14,269 nt of DNA from JBBKWH01 sp041165345. GTDB lineage: Bacteria; Pseudomonadota; Gammaproteobacteria; Pseudomonadales; Moraxellaceae. The translations under genes were made by a program, and so were the position numbers. The notes below the pieces were generated by a model. The model ran no database searches, was not told where the DNA came from, and saw only the letters and a program-made list of their open reading frames with translations. Location of the stretch: NCBI GenBank assembly GCA_041165345.1, contig JBEANQ010000050.1, positions 1 to 14,269 of the forward strand, given 5' to 3'. Within the stretch, counting starts at the first letter, position 1; each line of letters begins with the position of its first letter. Of this stretch, positions 1 to 7,064 are shown piece after piece.

Positions 1-246
1 GCACGCATCAATAGAGGCCATGTCGTTGAGGTCACACGGATAGACCGATGCACGACCACCTTCAGCTTGGATTTCAGCTTGAACTTGTTCAAGGGTTTCA
101 CGAGTACGCGACACCAGCAACACATGTGCACCTGCACGCCCCAGCATTTTAGCAACGGTCATGCCAATGCCACTGGATGCGCCGGTCACCAATGCGGTGC
201 GGCCTTTGGCTTTTTTGGTCAGTTGGATCAGAGTGCGGTTGTTCAT
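1..246 (-). CDS. Acr1-like SDR, fatty acyl-CoA reductase (N-terminal part, cut by window edge)
   Basis: Only the first 82 codons lie inside the window; the rest runs off the left edge. The frame starts at ATG 246-244 behind a good GAGGAA ribosome site. Residues 18-29 read LVTGASSGIGMT, the glycine-rich NAD(P)-binding motif TGxxxGxG of classical short-chain dehydrogenases. A second Rossmann strand follows (AHVLLVSRT), then the PCDLND segment that contacts the adenine ring. From memory, the segment from KGRTALVTGASSGIG to PCDLNDM is very close to Acinetobacter Acr1, which reduces long-chain acyl-CoA to fatty aldehyde for wax ester synthesis. The catalytic Ser-Tyr-Lys lie outside the window, so the substrate remains an inference; another SDR is possible. 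The gene reads away from an unusually AT-rich upstream region with possible operators. Confidence 0.8.
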   Translation of the reverse strand, partial: MNNRTLIQLTKKAKGRTALVTGASSGIGMTVAKMLGRAGAHVLLVSRTRETLEQVQAEIQAEGGRASVYPCDLNDMASIDAC

Positions 247-590
247 CAAAAAATTCCTCGCTGCGGATTGTTGTGTTTGGCGGCGTTTTGAATGAAGCAA
301 TGCGCCTCGTTCAACTAAAATTAATTTAACAGAATGACCTTTAAAATGAATATACCGTTGATCGGTGATTAAAAATCGATCTATTTTTTATGGTGTTGAA
401 ATATATGAATTAATTTTTATTTAGTAGTATTTACTCTAAAAAAATTAGTATAAATTTTGATCGAGTCTTTGCTCTAATATAATCCAGCTTAAAATAGAAT
501 AATTGCTCTAGAGCAATATATCACCATTGTGATGACAGGGTGGGATAATGAAATTTAGTTCATTTTGACGGGGTGGAGTGATAACCCTGA
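247..590. other. AT-rich intergenic region upstream of the Acr1-like gene
   Basis: This 344-bp stretch has no convincing gene and is much richer in A+T than its surroundings. It lies downstream of the diguanylate cyclase and upstream of the SDR, both on the minus strand. It contains the octamer TTGCTCTA at 469-476 and 503-510, a near copy TTACTCTA at 431-438, a 16-bp palindrome at 502-517 and a short inverted repeat ATCAC-CATT-GTGAT at 520-533. It therefore probably holds the SDR promoter and regulator sites. I could not fix a -35/-10 pair with confidence. Confidence 0.6.
502..517. promoter_or_regulatory. 16-bp perfect palindrome, possible operator or weak terminator
   Basis: ATTGCTCTAGAGCAAT is a perfect palindrome. 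Its left arm TTGCTCTA recurs at 469-476, which suggests a regulator binding site for the Acr1-like gene. On the minus strand the palindrome can also fold as a 6-bp stem with a CTAG loop and is followed by TATTCTATTTT, so it could instead be a weak terminator of the diguanylate cyclase gene. The sequence alone does not decide between these. Confidence 0.4.
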
Positions 591-1433
591 TTAGCCTTCA
601 CGGTTTGAGCTGGATGTTTGATGTGTCTCCATGCGTCCGGTCAGGCGTTTTCGAGGATCGGCAAACGCATCATCTGCACGAATCACGCGATTTCGACCCT
701 CTCGCTTGGCGCGATACAAAGCGTCGTCTAAACGTCTAAATTGGTCGTTTTGCTCTTCGCCTGCGGTGAACTCTGCCACCCCTGCACTTAGAGTGATGGT
801 GCGGGTAGGGTGTAGCGAAAAGGTGTGATGCCGCACGCGCTGACGCAGTGCTTCAGCCAATCGAACGGCATCATCAATGTTGCAGTCTGGCAATAAAATA
901 ATAAATTCTTCGCCGCCCCAACGTGCAATCACGTCACTGTCGCGAATTTGTTGTTGGGTCAGGGATACGAGTTCACGCAATACCTGATCACCAGCCAAGT
1001 GGCCATGAATATCGTTAATTTGTTTAAAGTGATCAATATCCATCAAGATGAGTGACAGGGCGCGATTATGCCGTAATGAGGAGCGTTGTAGCGTTCGCCA
1101 GACGGCATTAAAGGATTGTCGATTCATGCTGCCCGTCAATGCGTCATAGCCAGCAAGGCGAGTCATGCGTTTTTTATAATGATAAAATAAACGACTAAAC
1201 AGTAAGATGACTGCGGTAACGGCACAAGTGATGCCAATAAAATTAAAAATAAAAATATGCTGCACCACACTCATGAGTTGGTCTTGCTGTGATGAGGTGA
1301 TTGTGGGGGCAAAGATATGGGTGATCGACTCGATCATTTTGCCGTAACTGATGGCATAAATAATTAAGAAGCCACACAGCAACATCAGGCTGATCCAACC
1401 CAGCAGAATAGGCAGGCGAAATTGCGGGTTCAT
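591..1433 (-). CDS. Membrane-anchored diguanylate cyclase (GGDEF domain)
   Basis: The product makes the second messenger cyclic di-GMP from two GTP at the inner membrane. I start it at ATG 1433-1431, which has GGAG five bases upstream, rather than at the in-frame TTG 15 codons earlier; this gives 280 aa. Two hydrophobic segments (about residues 7-29 and 60-80) flank a short, presumably periplasmic loop of about 30 residues, too small for a known sensor fold. A GGDEF domain fills about 93-255. It has the metal/GTP segment MDIDHFKQIND (D122, D124), the signature GGEEF at 163-167, and RDSD at 154-157, five residues ahead of the signature. RDSD fits the inhibitory I-site RxxD. All key residues are present, so it should be active and product-inhibited. 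There is no EAL domain. It diverges from ettA. Confidence 0.93.
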   Translation of the reverse strand: MNPQFRLPILLGWISLMLLCGFLIIYAISYGKMIESITHIFAPTITSSQQDQLMSVVQHIFIFNFIGITCAVTAVILLFSRLFYHYKKRMTRLAGYDALTGSMNRQSFNAVWRTLQRSSLRHNRALSLILMDIDHFKQINDIHGHLAGDQVLRELVSLTQQQIRDSDVIARWGGEEFIILLPDCNIDDAVRLAEALRQRVRHHTFSLHPTRTITLSAGVAEFTAGEEQNDQFRRLDDALYRAKREGRNRVIRADDAFADPRKRLTGRMETHQTSSSNREG

Positions 1434-1589
1434 GCGGGCTCCAAGGTAACGGTACGCATAGATATACAAATTGATCAATCAGTTGACCACTACCACAGCA
1501 AATGATGACTTTCATCACGTTGCAAAACCACCGTGTTCCGACGAATGCACCTGTAGACAGCCGAAGCAGCGAGAATTGGTATGATCCGC

Positions 1590-1595
1590 TATACT
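1590..1595 (+). promoter_or_regulatory. Candidate -10 element for ettA
   Basis: TATACT lies in the context CGCTATACTG, 82 bases before the ettA start. The same ten bases occur in front of the thioesterase gene (minus strand, around 6252-6260), which supports reading both as -10 elements. No good -35 hexamer is visible at 16-18 bp. Confidence 0.35.
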
Positions 1596-1677
1596 GTGCA
1601 TCATTTTTGGCGTCATCACTGTTGGTCTTTTCGTTGTGCTGCATCGCCACAGCACGTCTCATGCTTAGGAGTCCCTC

Positions 1678-3339
1678 GTGGCCCAGTATATTTACACCAT
1701 GAATCGGGTGTCGAAGATGGTTCCGCCCAAGCGCGAAATCCTCAAAGACATCTCGTTGTCATTTTTTCCCGGTGCCAAGATTGGCGTACTCGGCCTAAAC
1801 GGCGCGGGTAAATCCACCCTGCTCAAGATTATGGCGGGCGTGGACAAAGATTTTTCGGGTGAAGCACGCGCCCAGCCGGGTATTAAAATTGGCTATCTTG
1901 AGCAAGAGCCGCATTTGGATCCTGCCAAAGACGTGCGGGGCAACGTAGAGGACGGTGTTCGTGAGCCGTTAAATGCGTTGGCTCGTTTGGATGAAGTGTT
2001 TGCAGAATATGCCAACCCTGACGCTGACTTTGACAAACTCGCCGCCGAGCAAGAAAAGCTTGAGCAAGTGATTCAGGCATGGGATGCCCATAACCTGAAC
2101 AACCAGCTTGAGCAAGCCGCCGATGCACTGCGTTTGCCGCCATGGGATGCCGACGTCACGTTGCTGTCGGGGGGTGAAAAACGCCGCGTCGCCTTGTGCC
2201 GTCTGTTGTTGTCTAAGCCTGACATGCTGCTGTTGGACGAACCGACCAACCATTTGGACGCCGAATCGGTGTCGTGGTTAGAGCGTTTCTTGAAAGACTT
2301 TGCGGGTACGATTGTGGCGATTACCCATGATCGCTACTTTTTGGACAACGTTGCCGAGTGGATTTTGGAGCTAGACCGCGGTCATGGCATTCCATATCAA
2401 GGCAACTACACCAACTGGCTTGAGCAAAAGAACGCCCGTTTAGAGCTTGAAAACAAGCAAGAAGAATCGTTTGCCAAAGCGCTGAAAAAAGAATTGGAAT
2501 GGGTGCGTAAAAACGCCAAAGGCCAACAAGCCAAGTCCAAAGCGCGTATGGAACGTTTTGAAGAACTCAACTCGCGTGAGTTTCAACAGCGTAACGAAAC
2601 CGCCGAAATCTACATTCCACCGGGCGAGCGCTTGGGCAACAAAGTCGTCGAAATTGACAACATCAGCAAATCGTTTGATGGTCGCTTGTTGTACGAAAAC
2701 CTCTCGTTTACCGTGCCACCCACCGCCATTGTCGGTATTGTTGGCCCGAACGGTGCAGGTAAGACCACGTTATTCCGCATGATGACCGGCGAGCAACAGC
2801 CCGACACCGGTACAGTGACCGTGGGCGAAACCGTTAAGGTCGCTTATGTGGGTCAGTTGCGCGATGTGCTAGACCCCAAGAAAACTGTGTGGGAAGAAGT
2901 GTCTGGCGGCTTGGATATTTTAAAAGTCGGCGAATACGAAATTCCATCACGCGCGTACATTGGTCGCTTTAACTTTAAAGGCCAAGACCAACAAAAATTG
3001 GTAGGGTCTTTGTCTGGTGGTGAGCGCAACCGCTTACAACTGGCAAAAATTTTGCAATTGGGTGCCAACGTTATTTTGCTCGACGAACCCTCGAACGACT
3101 TGGACGTCGAAACCCTACGCGCCCTTGAAGATGCGATTTTGGTCTTTCCTGGTTGTGTGATGGTGGTATCGCATGATCGCTGGTTCTTGGACCGTATTGC
3201 GACGCACATTTTGGCCTTTGAAGAAGAAGGTCCAGAGTGGTTTGATGGCAACTATTCCGAATACGAAACCTTCCGTCGGAATAAATTGGGCAACGATGCA
3301 CGGCCTAAGCGTAGCAAGTTCAAAAAAATTGGCAGTTAA
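1678..3339 (+). CDS. ettA: Energy-dependent translational throttle protein EttA (ABC-F ATPase)
   Basis: EttA is a cytoplasmic ABC-F ATPase that binds the ribosomal E site and gates the first elongation steps according to the ATP/ADP ratio. The 553-aa product starts at GTG 1678 with AGGAG six bases upstream and begins MAQYIYTM, as E. coli EttA (555 aa) does apart from small changes. The first ATPase domain has Walker A GLNGAGKST at 39-47, signature LSGGE at 163-167 and Walker B ending in D187-E188. The arm insertion lies at about 95-140 and the charged P-site linker at about 240-320. The second domain has GPNGAGKTT at 356-364, LSGGE at 445-449 and D469-E470. Both catalytic glutamates fall at the E. 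coli positions (188, 470). The second Walker B continues PSNDLD instead of the usual PTNDLD, a mild change. There are no membrane segments, so this is not a transporter. It is monocistronic and ends at a strong terminator. Confidence 0.97.
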   Translation: MAQYIYTMNRVSKMVPPKREILKDISLSFFPGAKIGVLGLNGAGKSTLLKIMAGVDKDFSGEARAQPGIKIGYLEQEPHLDPAKDVRGNVEDGVREPLNALARLDEVFAEYANPDADFDKLAAEQEKLEQVIQAWDAHNLNNQLEQAADALRLPPWDADVTLLSGGEKRRVALCRLLLSKPDMLLLDEPTNHLDAESVSWLERFLKDFAGTIVAITHDRYFLDNVAEWILELDRGHGIPYQGNYTNWLEQKNARLELENKQEESFAKALKKELEWVRKNAKGQQAKSKARMERFEELNSREFQQRNETAEIYIPPGERLGNKVVEIDNISKSFDGRLLYENLSFTVPPTAIVGIVGPNGAGKTTLFRMMTGEQQPDTGTVTVGETVKVAYVGQLRDVLDPKKTVWEEVSGGLDILKVGEYEIPSRAYIGRFNFKGQDQQKLVGSLSGGERNRLQLAKILQLGANVILLDEPSNDLDVETLRALEDAILVFPGCVMVVSHDRWFLDRIATHILAFEEEGPEWFDGNYSEYETFRRNKLGNDARPKRSKFKKIGS

Positions 3340-3350
3340 TCTCGCCAATC

Positions 3351-3380
3351 AAAAAAGCCAGCATTGATGCTGGCTTTTTT
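3351..3380. terminator. Bidirectional rho-independent terminator between ettA and the K+-channel gene
   Basis: Six A's, the stem GCCAGCAT (3357-3364) against ATGCTGGC (3367-3374), and six T's form a 30-bp palindrome. It sits 11 bases after the ettA stop and 26 bases after the stop of the converging channel gene, with a T-run in each direction, so it can end both transcripts. Confidence 0.93.
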
Positions 3381-3406
3381 GTGCGTGGTGGTTGAGGGCG
3401 CAAAGC

Positions 3407-3862
3407 TTACGGCCGCGTTGACCAGTAGCGCTGCATTTCTAAATACGTAAATGACGCCGACCAGCCAATTAACACCAAGCCGGTGAGTGCCTCTGTACCT
3501 GCCACAAACCGAATCGGTCCTACTGGAGACAAATCGCCAAATCCTAATGTTGTAAACACACTGGCTGAAAAATAGATGGCATCAAACACATGACTATAAC
3601 GCGCACCCTGAATCTCGCCCATTTCCGACCACTGTAATAAGCCATGATAGCCCAGCCCAAACAGCCAGATTTCAAGGGTATGCAACGCAATCACTGCACC
3701 AATCGTATACAACACCAATTGTCGATGCTGTGCGGCTTTGATGTGGGTCAGCCAACGATTTAAGGCGCTTAAGCCTTCGTAGTGAATCAATACGGCAGTC
3801 ATGACCAACAGCAAGGTGCTGATGGTGACGCCGATATTGGCCAGCCAATTATGATAATCCAT
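3407..3862 (-). CDS. Small K+-channel-like membrane protein (Ion_trans_2 pore domain)
   Basis: This 151-aa inner-membrane protein carries a potassium-channel pore. I start it at ATG 3862-3860 with GAGG six bases upstream. An in-frame ATG 33 codons earlier would add a hydrophilic, proline- and cysteine-containing stretch that does not fit a membrane N-terminus and would overlap the promoter region. Hydrophobic segments lie at about 7-27, 48-70 and 114-140. Between the last two is a pore loop (about 93-112) with the selectivity filter TTLGFGD at 104-110, a TxGFGD variant of TVGYGD. The protein has one more N-terminal segment than a minimal two-helix KcsA-type channel and no RCK or cyclic-nucleotide domain on this chain, so gating is unknown. 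It diverges from the SPFH gene and converges on ettA. Confidence 0.88.
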   Translation of the reverse strand: MDYHNWLANIGVTISTLLLVMTAVLIHYEGLSALNRWLTHIKAAQHRQLVLYTIGAVIALHTLEIWLFGLGYHGLLQWSEMGEIQGARYSHVFDAIYFSASVFTTLGFGDLSPVGPIRFVAGTEALTGLVLIGWSASFTYLEMQRYWSTRP

Positions 3863-3959
3863 GCGAAACCTCACGCCATCTTTGCAAAGGAAGTCCCCTT
3901 GCGGTCTGTTGCACTGATCGGCATGATCAAGGTCAGTTGTATCATCTTGTCTATTGCAC

Positions 3960-3988
3960 ATTATAAGTCGAGGAATGCCCGCATGTCC
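3960..3988 (-). promoter_or_regulatory. Candidate promoter of the K+-channel gene
   Basis: Read on the minus strand, a perfect TATAAT (3965-3960) lies 17 bp downstream of a weak -35 GGACAT (3988-3983). This would start a transcript near 3953 with a leader of about 90 nt. The -35 overlaps the start codon region of the SPFH gene, so expression of the two divergent genes may interfere. Confidence 0.4.
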
Positions 3989-4855
3989 GCCTCACCCGTC
4001 AACGAAAAACCGCTGCTATTTGCCATGAGTGGCTATGTGTTTTTAGTCATTGCTCTCGTGTTGTTTGGTTGGTCGGTGCTTGATTTTGCCCGCACTGATG
4101 AGCCGAGTGTCAGCACCATTGGTCTGTTTGTACTGAGTATCTTGATTTTTAAAGGCATGTCAGTCATTGCCCCCAACGAAGCCGTGATCACCACGTTTTT
4201 GGGCACTTACATGGGCACCATGAAAAAAAGTGGCCTACGGTGGGTCAACCCTTTTTACAGTAAACAAAAAATTAGCCTGCGCGCCCGCAATTTGAATGGC
4301 GAAATGCTCAAGGTCAACGACAAAAACGGCAACCCGATTGAAATTGCCGCCGTCGTGGTGTGGCAAGTCGCCGACACCGCCCGCGCCGTCTTTGATGTCG
4401 ATAGCTACGAGCTGTTTGTGCATATTCAGTCTGAAGCCGCCGTGCGTAACTTGGCGGGCACGTATGCCTATGACCACAATGAAGACGAAGAAGCAGTGAT
4501 GACCCTGCGTGACAGCACCGGTCAGATTAACGATTACCTTGAAAATGAACTGAATGAACGCCTGTCACGCGCGGGTGTGACCGTCGTGGAAGCACGGATT
4601 AGCCATTTGGCTTACGCTCCCGAAATTGCCCATGCCATGTTGCAACGTCAGCAAGCCTCGGCGATTGTGGCGGCGCGTCGGCAGATTGTGGATGGCGCGG
4701 TGGGTATGGTCGAACTGGCTTTGGCTCGTTTGGAAGAAAAAGGCACGGTGAGCCTAGACAATGACCGCAAAGCCGCGTTGGTGAGCAACCTATTGATTGT
4801 GTTGTGTGGCGAAAAAAGCGTCACCCCTATGGTGAATGCCAGTGCTGACCGTTAA
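3983..4855 (+). CDS. SPFH/band-7 (stomatin-like) membrane protein
   Basis: This is a membrane scaffold protein of the SPFH superfamily; such proteins assemble into ring-like oligomers and organise membrane microdomains or partner proteins. ATG 3983 has GAGGAA seven bases upstream, giving 290 aa; longer in-frame starts would run back through the divergent channel gene. Two hydrophobic segments (about 13-34 and 44-62) are followed at once by the SPFH domain (about 62-230). It begins with APNEAVITTFLGTYMGT and contains VWQVADTARAVFDVDSY and the conserved LNERLSRAGVTVVEARI. An alanine-rich helical region (about 215-255) follows, then a short tail with a second hydrophobic patch near 266-275. Its divergent partner is a K+-channel-like gene, and its 3' end overlaps the next gene by 20 bases. 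The exact client is unknown. Confidence 0.88.
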   Translation: MSASPVNEKPLLFAMSGYVFLVIALVLFGWSVLDFARTDEPSVSTIGLFVLSILIFKGMSVIAPNEAVITTFLGTYMGTMKKSGLRWVNPFYSKQKISLRARNLNGEMLKVNDKNGNPIEIAAVVVWQVADTARAVFDVDSYELFVHIQSEAAVRNLAGTYAYDHNEDEEAVMTLRDSTGQINDYLENELNERLSRAGVTVVEARISHLAYAPEIAHAMLQRQQASAIVAARRQIVDGAVGMVELALARLEEKGTVSLDNDRKAALVSNLLIVLCGEKSVTPMVNASADR

Positions 4856-5696
4856 TCCCCCCGCCCACGGATTGGCGTTTTTGCTTGCGGCGCAAGTTGA
4901 TGCTGCCCAGCATTCTGCCATTGCACCCGAGGCTCATGCCGACATTATGCGCCGCTTGGCAGCAGCCGAGCAGGAACACGACATCACCATTTTGTGGGCG
5001 ATTGAGTCGGGCAGTCGGGCATGGGGATTTCACTCGCCAGACTCCGACTATGACTGCCGCTTTGTGTATGTGCGTCATGCCGATTGGTATCTGTCGATTG
5101 ATGTTGAAGACCGCCGTGACGTGATTGAATACCCCATTTTAGATGAGATGGACATTAACGGTTGGGATGTCCGTAAAGCCTTGCGCTTAATGGCAAAGTC
5201 TAATTGTGGCATCGTAGAATGGCTGCATTCGCCGATTGTGTATCAACGAAGGGGCGATTTTGCCGCCCGCGCACAAGCGTGGTTGGCGACCCATTATTCG
5301 GTCGAAAAAGGCATTTATCATTATCGCAGCACAGCCAAAAAGAACTTTAGCCAATATTTATGCAGCCCACAGGTCTCGCTTAAAAAATACCTGTATGTGT
5401 TGCGGCCCTTGCTGGCGGTGCGTTGGTTAGAGCGCTATGGCGAGGTTGCGCCGATTGAGTTTGAGGTGTTGCGCACGGTGTTGGATCATCCAACTGTACA
5501 AGCGGCAATTGACACATTGCTGGCGGTCAAGCGCCACGTCAGTGAGCAGGCGACTCAAGCGCCTGTTGCTGTGTTAAATGACTGGATTGTGCAAGAAATT
5601 GCGCGTTTACAGCATTATCAGGGCATCAGTGGACAAGCCGACCCCGCTGTTTGGCCGACCCTGAATACCCTGTTTGTTGAGGTGTTACGGCCATGA
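4836..5696 (+). CDS. RlaP/YcgL-type nucleotidyltransferase
   Basis: The product belongs to the pol-beta superfamily nucleotidyltransferases grouped as RlaP (PF10127), some of which are found next to RNA ligases; the physiological substrate of stand-alone members is not known to me. The 286-aa frame starts at ATG 4836, inside the last codons of the SPFH gene, with only GGTG just upstream, so translation is probably coupled. A later start is possible because family members often begin just before the segment HDITILWAIE (residue 48 on). The active-site motif GSRAWGFHSPDSDYD spans 59-73: GS at 59-60 binds the nucleotide phosphate, and D71 and D73 are the metal-binding acids. The C-terminal half is helical and contains KGIYHYRSTAKKNF (about 163-176). 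No RNA ligase gene is nearby in the window. Confidence 0.85.
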   Translation: MPVLTVNPPAHGLAFLLAAQVDAAQHSAIAPEAHADIMRRLAAAEQEHDITILWAIESGSRAWGFHSPDSDYDCRFVYVRHADWYLSIDVEDRRDVIEYPILDEMDINGWDVRKALRLMAKSNCGIVEWLHSPIVYQRRGDFAARAQAWLATHYSVEKGIYHYRSTAKKNFSQYLCSPQVSLKKYLYVLRPLLAVRWLERYGEVAPIEFEVLRTVLDHPTVQAAIDTLLAVKRHVSEQATQAPVAVLNDWIVQEIARLQHYQGISGQADPAVWPTLNTLFVEVLRP

Positions 5697-5702
5697 TTTT
5701 AG

Positions 5703-5738
5703 GGTCTGTTTGGGGTTGCAAACGCACCTCAACAGACC
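5703..5738. terminator. Stable hairpin between converging genes
   Basis: GGTCTGTT (5703-5710) pairs with AACAGACC (5731-5738). The pairing continues inward through GGGGT and GC against GC and ACCTC, with two bulged T's and an AAAC loop. It sits seven bases after the nucleotidyltransferase stop and 15 bases from the stop of the opposing thioesterase gene. Neither side has a T-run, so termination would be weak or need Rho. Confidence 0.5.
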
Positions 5739-5752
5739 ACATCAACGCCTGA

Positions 5753-6217
5753 TCAATGCCTTTTTTTGCGGATATATAAGGTTTTTTGGACTTCAGCCAC
5801 GATGCTGTCGTCGTTGGCTAAAATACGCACGGTATAACTTTGTAGCACTGCACCACCGGCGGCGGCTAACTCACGGATTTGATCAATATCTTCGGTGCTC
5901 AGTTGAATGCGTGCATGAACAGCGCCGCGTGCGGGGGCTTTAAAGTCTATCGTGGCGGCTTTGTCCCAGACGATGTAGTCCGGCCCTAAGCGGTGAATCA
6001 AGATCAGCATATAAAAGGGGTCAACCATGCTATAGAGGCTGCCGCCAAATTGAGTGCCGACATAGTTTTTGTTGAATCGGGTCAGGGGCATCTCTACATC
6101 AATGAGGCCATCATCTAAAAGAAGCTGTTTGACTCGTACGCCTGCGCCAACATAAGGCGCATAGGTGTTGAGGAGCGCTTTTAAAAAGAATGGGCTATGC
6201 CGTAATGCGTTTAACAT
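5753..6217 (-). CDS. DUF4442 hotdog-fold thioesterase-like protein
   Basis: This 154-aa cytoplasmic protein has the pattern of the DUF4442 hotdog-fold family, related to acyl-CoA thioesterases. An N-terminal amphipathic helix is followed by a strand (VRVKQLLLDDGLIDVEMPLT). Then comes the diagnostic NYVGTQFGGSLYSMVDPF (residues 51-68), where the long hotdog helix starts with D66 as a possible catalytic or binding acid. A further strand is WDKAATIDFKAPARG (84-98). The length and the order of elements fit a single complete hotdog domain, which would act as a dimer. It starts at ATG 6217-6215 with a weak AGAG ribosome site. The substrate is not shown by the sequence; an acyl-CoA is the default inference. 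It converges on the nucleotidyltransferase gene and diverges from the GST gene. Confidence 0.83.
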   Translation of the reverse strand: MLNALRHSPFFLKALLNTYAPYVGAGVRVKQLLLDDGLIDVEMPLTRFNKNYVGTQFGGSLYSMVDPFYMLILIHRLGPDYIVWDKAATIDFKAPARGAVHARIQLSTEDIDQIRELAAAGGAVLQSYTVRILANDDSIVAEVQKTLYIRKKRH

Positions 6218-6251
6218 TGTGGTCTCTGCATCTGTTCAATTCAATGGATGC

Positions 6252-6257
6252 AGTATA
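6252..6257 (-). promoter_or_regulatory. Candidate -10 element for the thioesterase gene
   Basis: On the minus strand TATACT appears in CGCTATACTG, the same ten bases seen upstream of ettA. It would give a leader of about 28 nt to ATG 6217. The region 16-18 bp upstream is only a T-run, a poor -35. Confidence 0.4.
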
Positions 6258-6350
6258 GCGACCCCCCGAACAGAAAAAACTGACTGAAACGTTTGAAGTC
6301 GTGGGCATTCCGTACACTTCGGGTGTCGAAGCAGCCAGAGAGTGGTCAAT

Positions 6351-7016
6351 ATGCAATCTGATACAGCGTGGCCGGTGTTGTATTCATTCCGGCGTTGTCC
6401 TTATGCCATGCGGGCGCGTTTGGCGTTGGTCTATAGCCACATCGTGGTTGAGTTGCGTGAGGTGGTATTGCGCGCCAAACCCGCAGCATTGTTGGCAATC
6501 TCGCCCAAAGGTACTGTGCCCGTGTTGCAGACCATAGATGGACAGGTGATTGAGCAAAGCCTTGATATCATGCAGTGGGCGTTGCAACAGCATGACCCAG
6601 ACGGCTGGTTCATGCCGGTGCTGCTGCCACAGATACAACGGTTGATTGCCCATAATGATGGCCCGTTTAAAGCTCAACTCGACCGCTATAAATATCCAGA
6701 GCGCGACCCGTCACAGACACAGGCCGAGCATCGTGCCGCAGGTGAGGCGTTTTTGCACCAGCTTGATACGTTGCTGGGGCAGCATCGGTTTTTGTTGGCC
6801 GATCAACCGTGTTGGGCTGACGTAGCGATTTTTCCGTTTGTGCGCCAGTTTGCCCATGTGGATCGTGGCTGGTTTGCGGCTGCACCCTATCCACATTTAC
6901 AGCAGTGGTTGTCGTATTGGTGTGATTCAGCGTTGTTTGAATCCGTCATGCAAAAATACCCCGCATGGCAACCCGACATGCAGGGTGTCACTTTTGGCGC
7001 TGTTCATTCTGGCTAG
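6351..7016 (+). CDS. Glutathione S-transferase family protein
   Basis: A 221-aa cytoplasmic GST-fold protein. I use ATG 6351 with GAGAG upstream rather than GTG 6342, which lies inside that ribosome site. The N-terminal thioredoxin-like domain starts with the strand VLYSFRRCPYAMRARLAL (9-26). In CPYAMR, C16 is at the position used for glutathione or thiol chemistry in Omega/DHAR/glutaredoxin-like GSTs rather than Ser/Tyr. The cis-proline loop is GTVPVL (54-59, P57), and EQSLDIM (68-74) is the usual Glu-Ser glutathione gamma-glutamyl contact. An all-helical C-terminal domain follows (about 90-205), with WADVAIFPFVRQFA matching the conserved N-capping/hydrophobic staple region. The likely role is a glutathione-linked thiol transferase or detoxification enzyme; the substrate is unknown. 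It leads a same-strand run with the hydrolase 48 bases downstream. Confidence 0.9.
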   Translation: MQSDTAWPVLYSFRRCPYAMRARLALVYSHIVVELREVVLRAKPAALLAISPKGTVPVLQTIDGQVIEQSLDIMQWALQQHDPDGWFMPVLLPQIQRLIAHNDGPFKAQLDRYKYPERDPSQTQAEHRAAGEAFLHQLDTLLGQHRFLLADQPCWADVAIFPFVRQFAHVDRGWFAAAPYPHLQQWLSYWCDSALFESVMQKYPAWQPDMQGVTFGAVHSG

Positions 7017-7064
7017 GGCTGGCTATAACGCTACTTTGCTTTGGGCTGTTTTTAGGGGATTTCG

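Noticed and set aside
520..533. ATCAC-CATT-GTGAT as a CRP site
   Set aside because: The half-sites face the wrong way round for the TGTGA-N6-TCACA pattern and the spacer is 4, not 6.
3863..3961. Longer N-terminus of the K+-channel gene from ATG 3961
   Set aside because: The added 33 residues are hydrophilic, lack a good ribosome site and would overlap the candidate TATAAT promoter.
3961..3972. TTATAA as a -10 of the SPFH gene
   Set aside because: It would start transcription inside or after the ribosome site of the gene at 3970-3975, leaving no usable leader.
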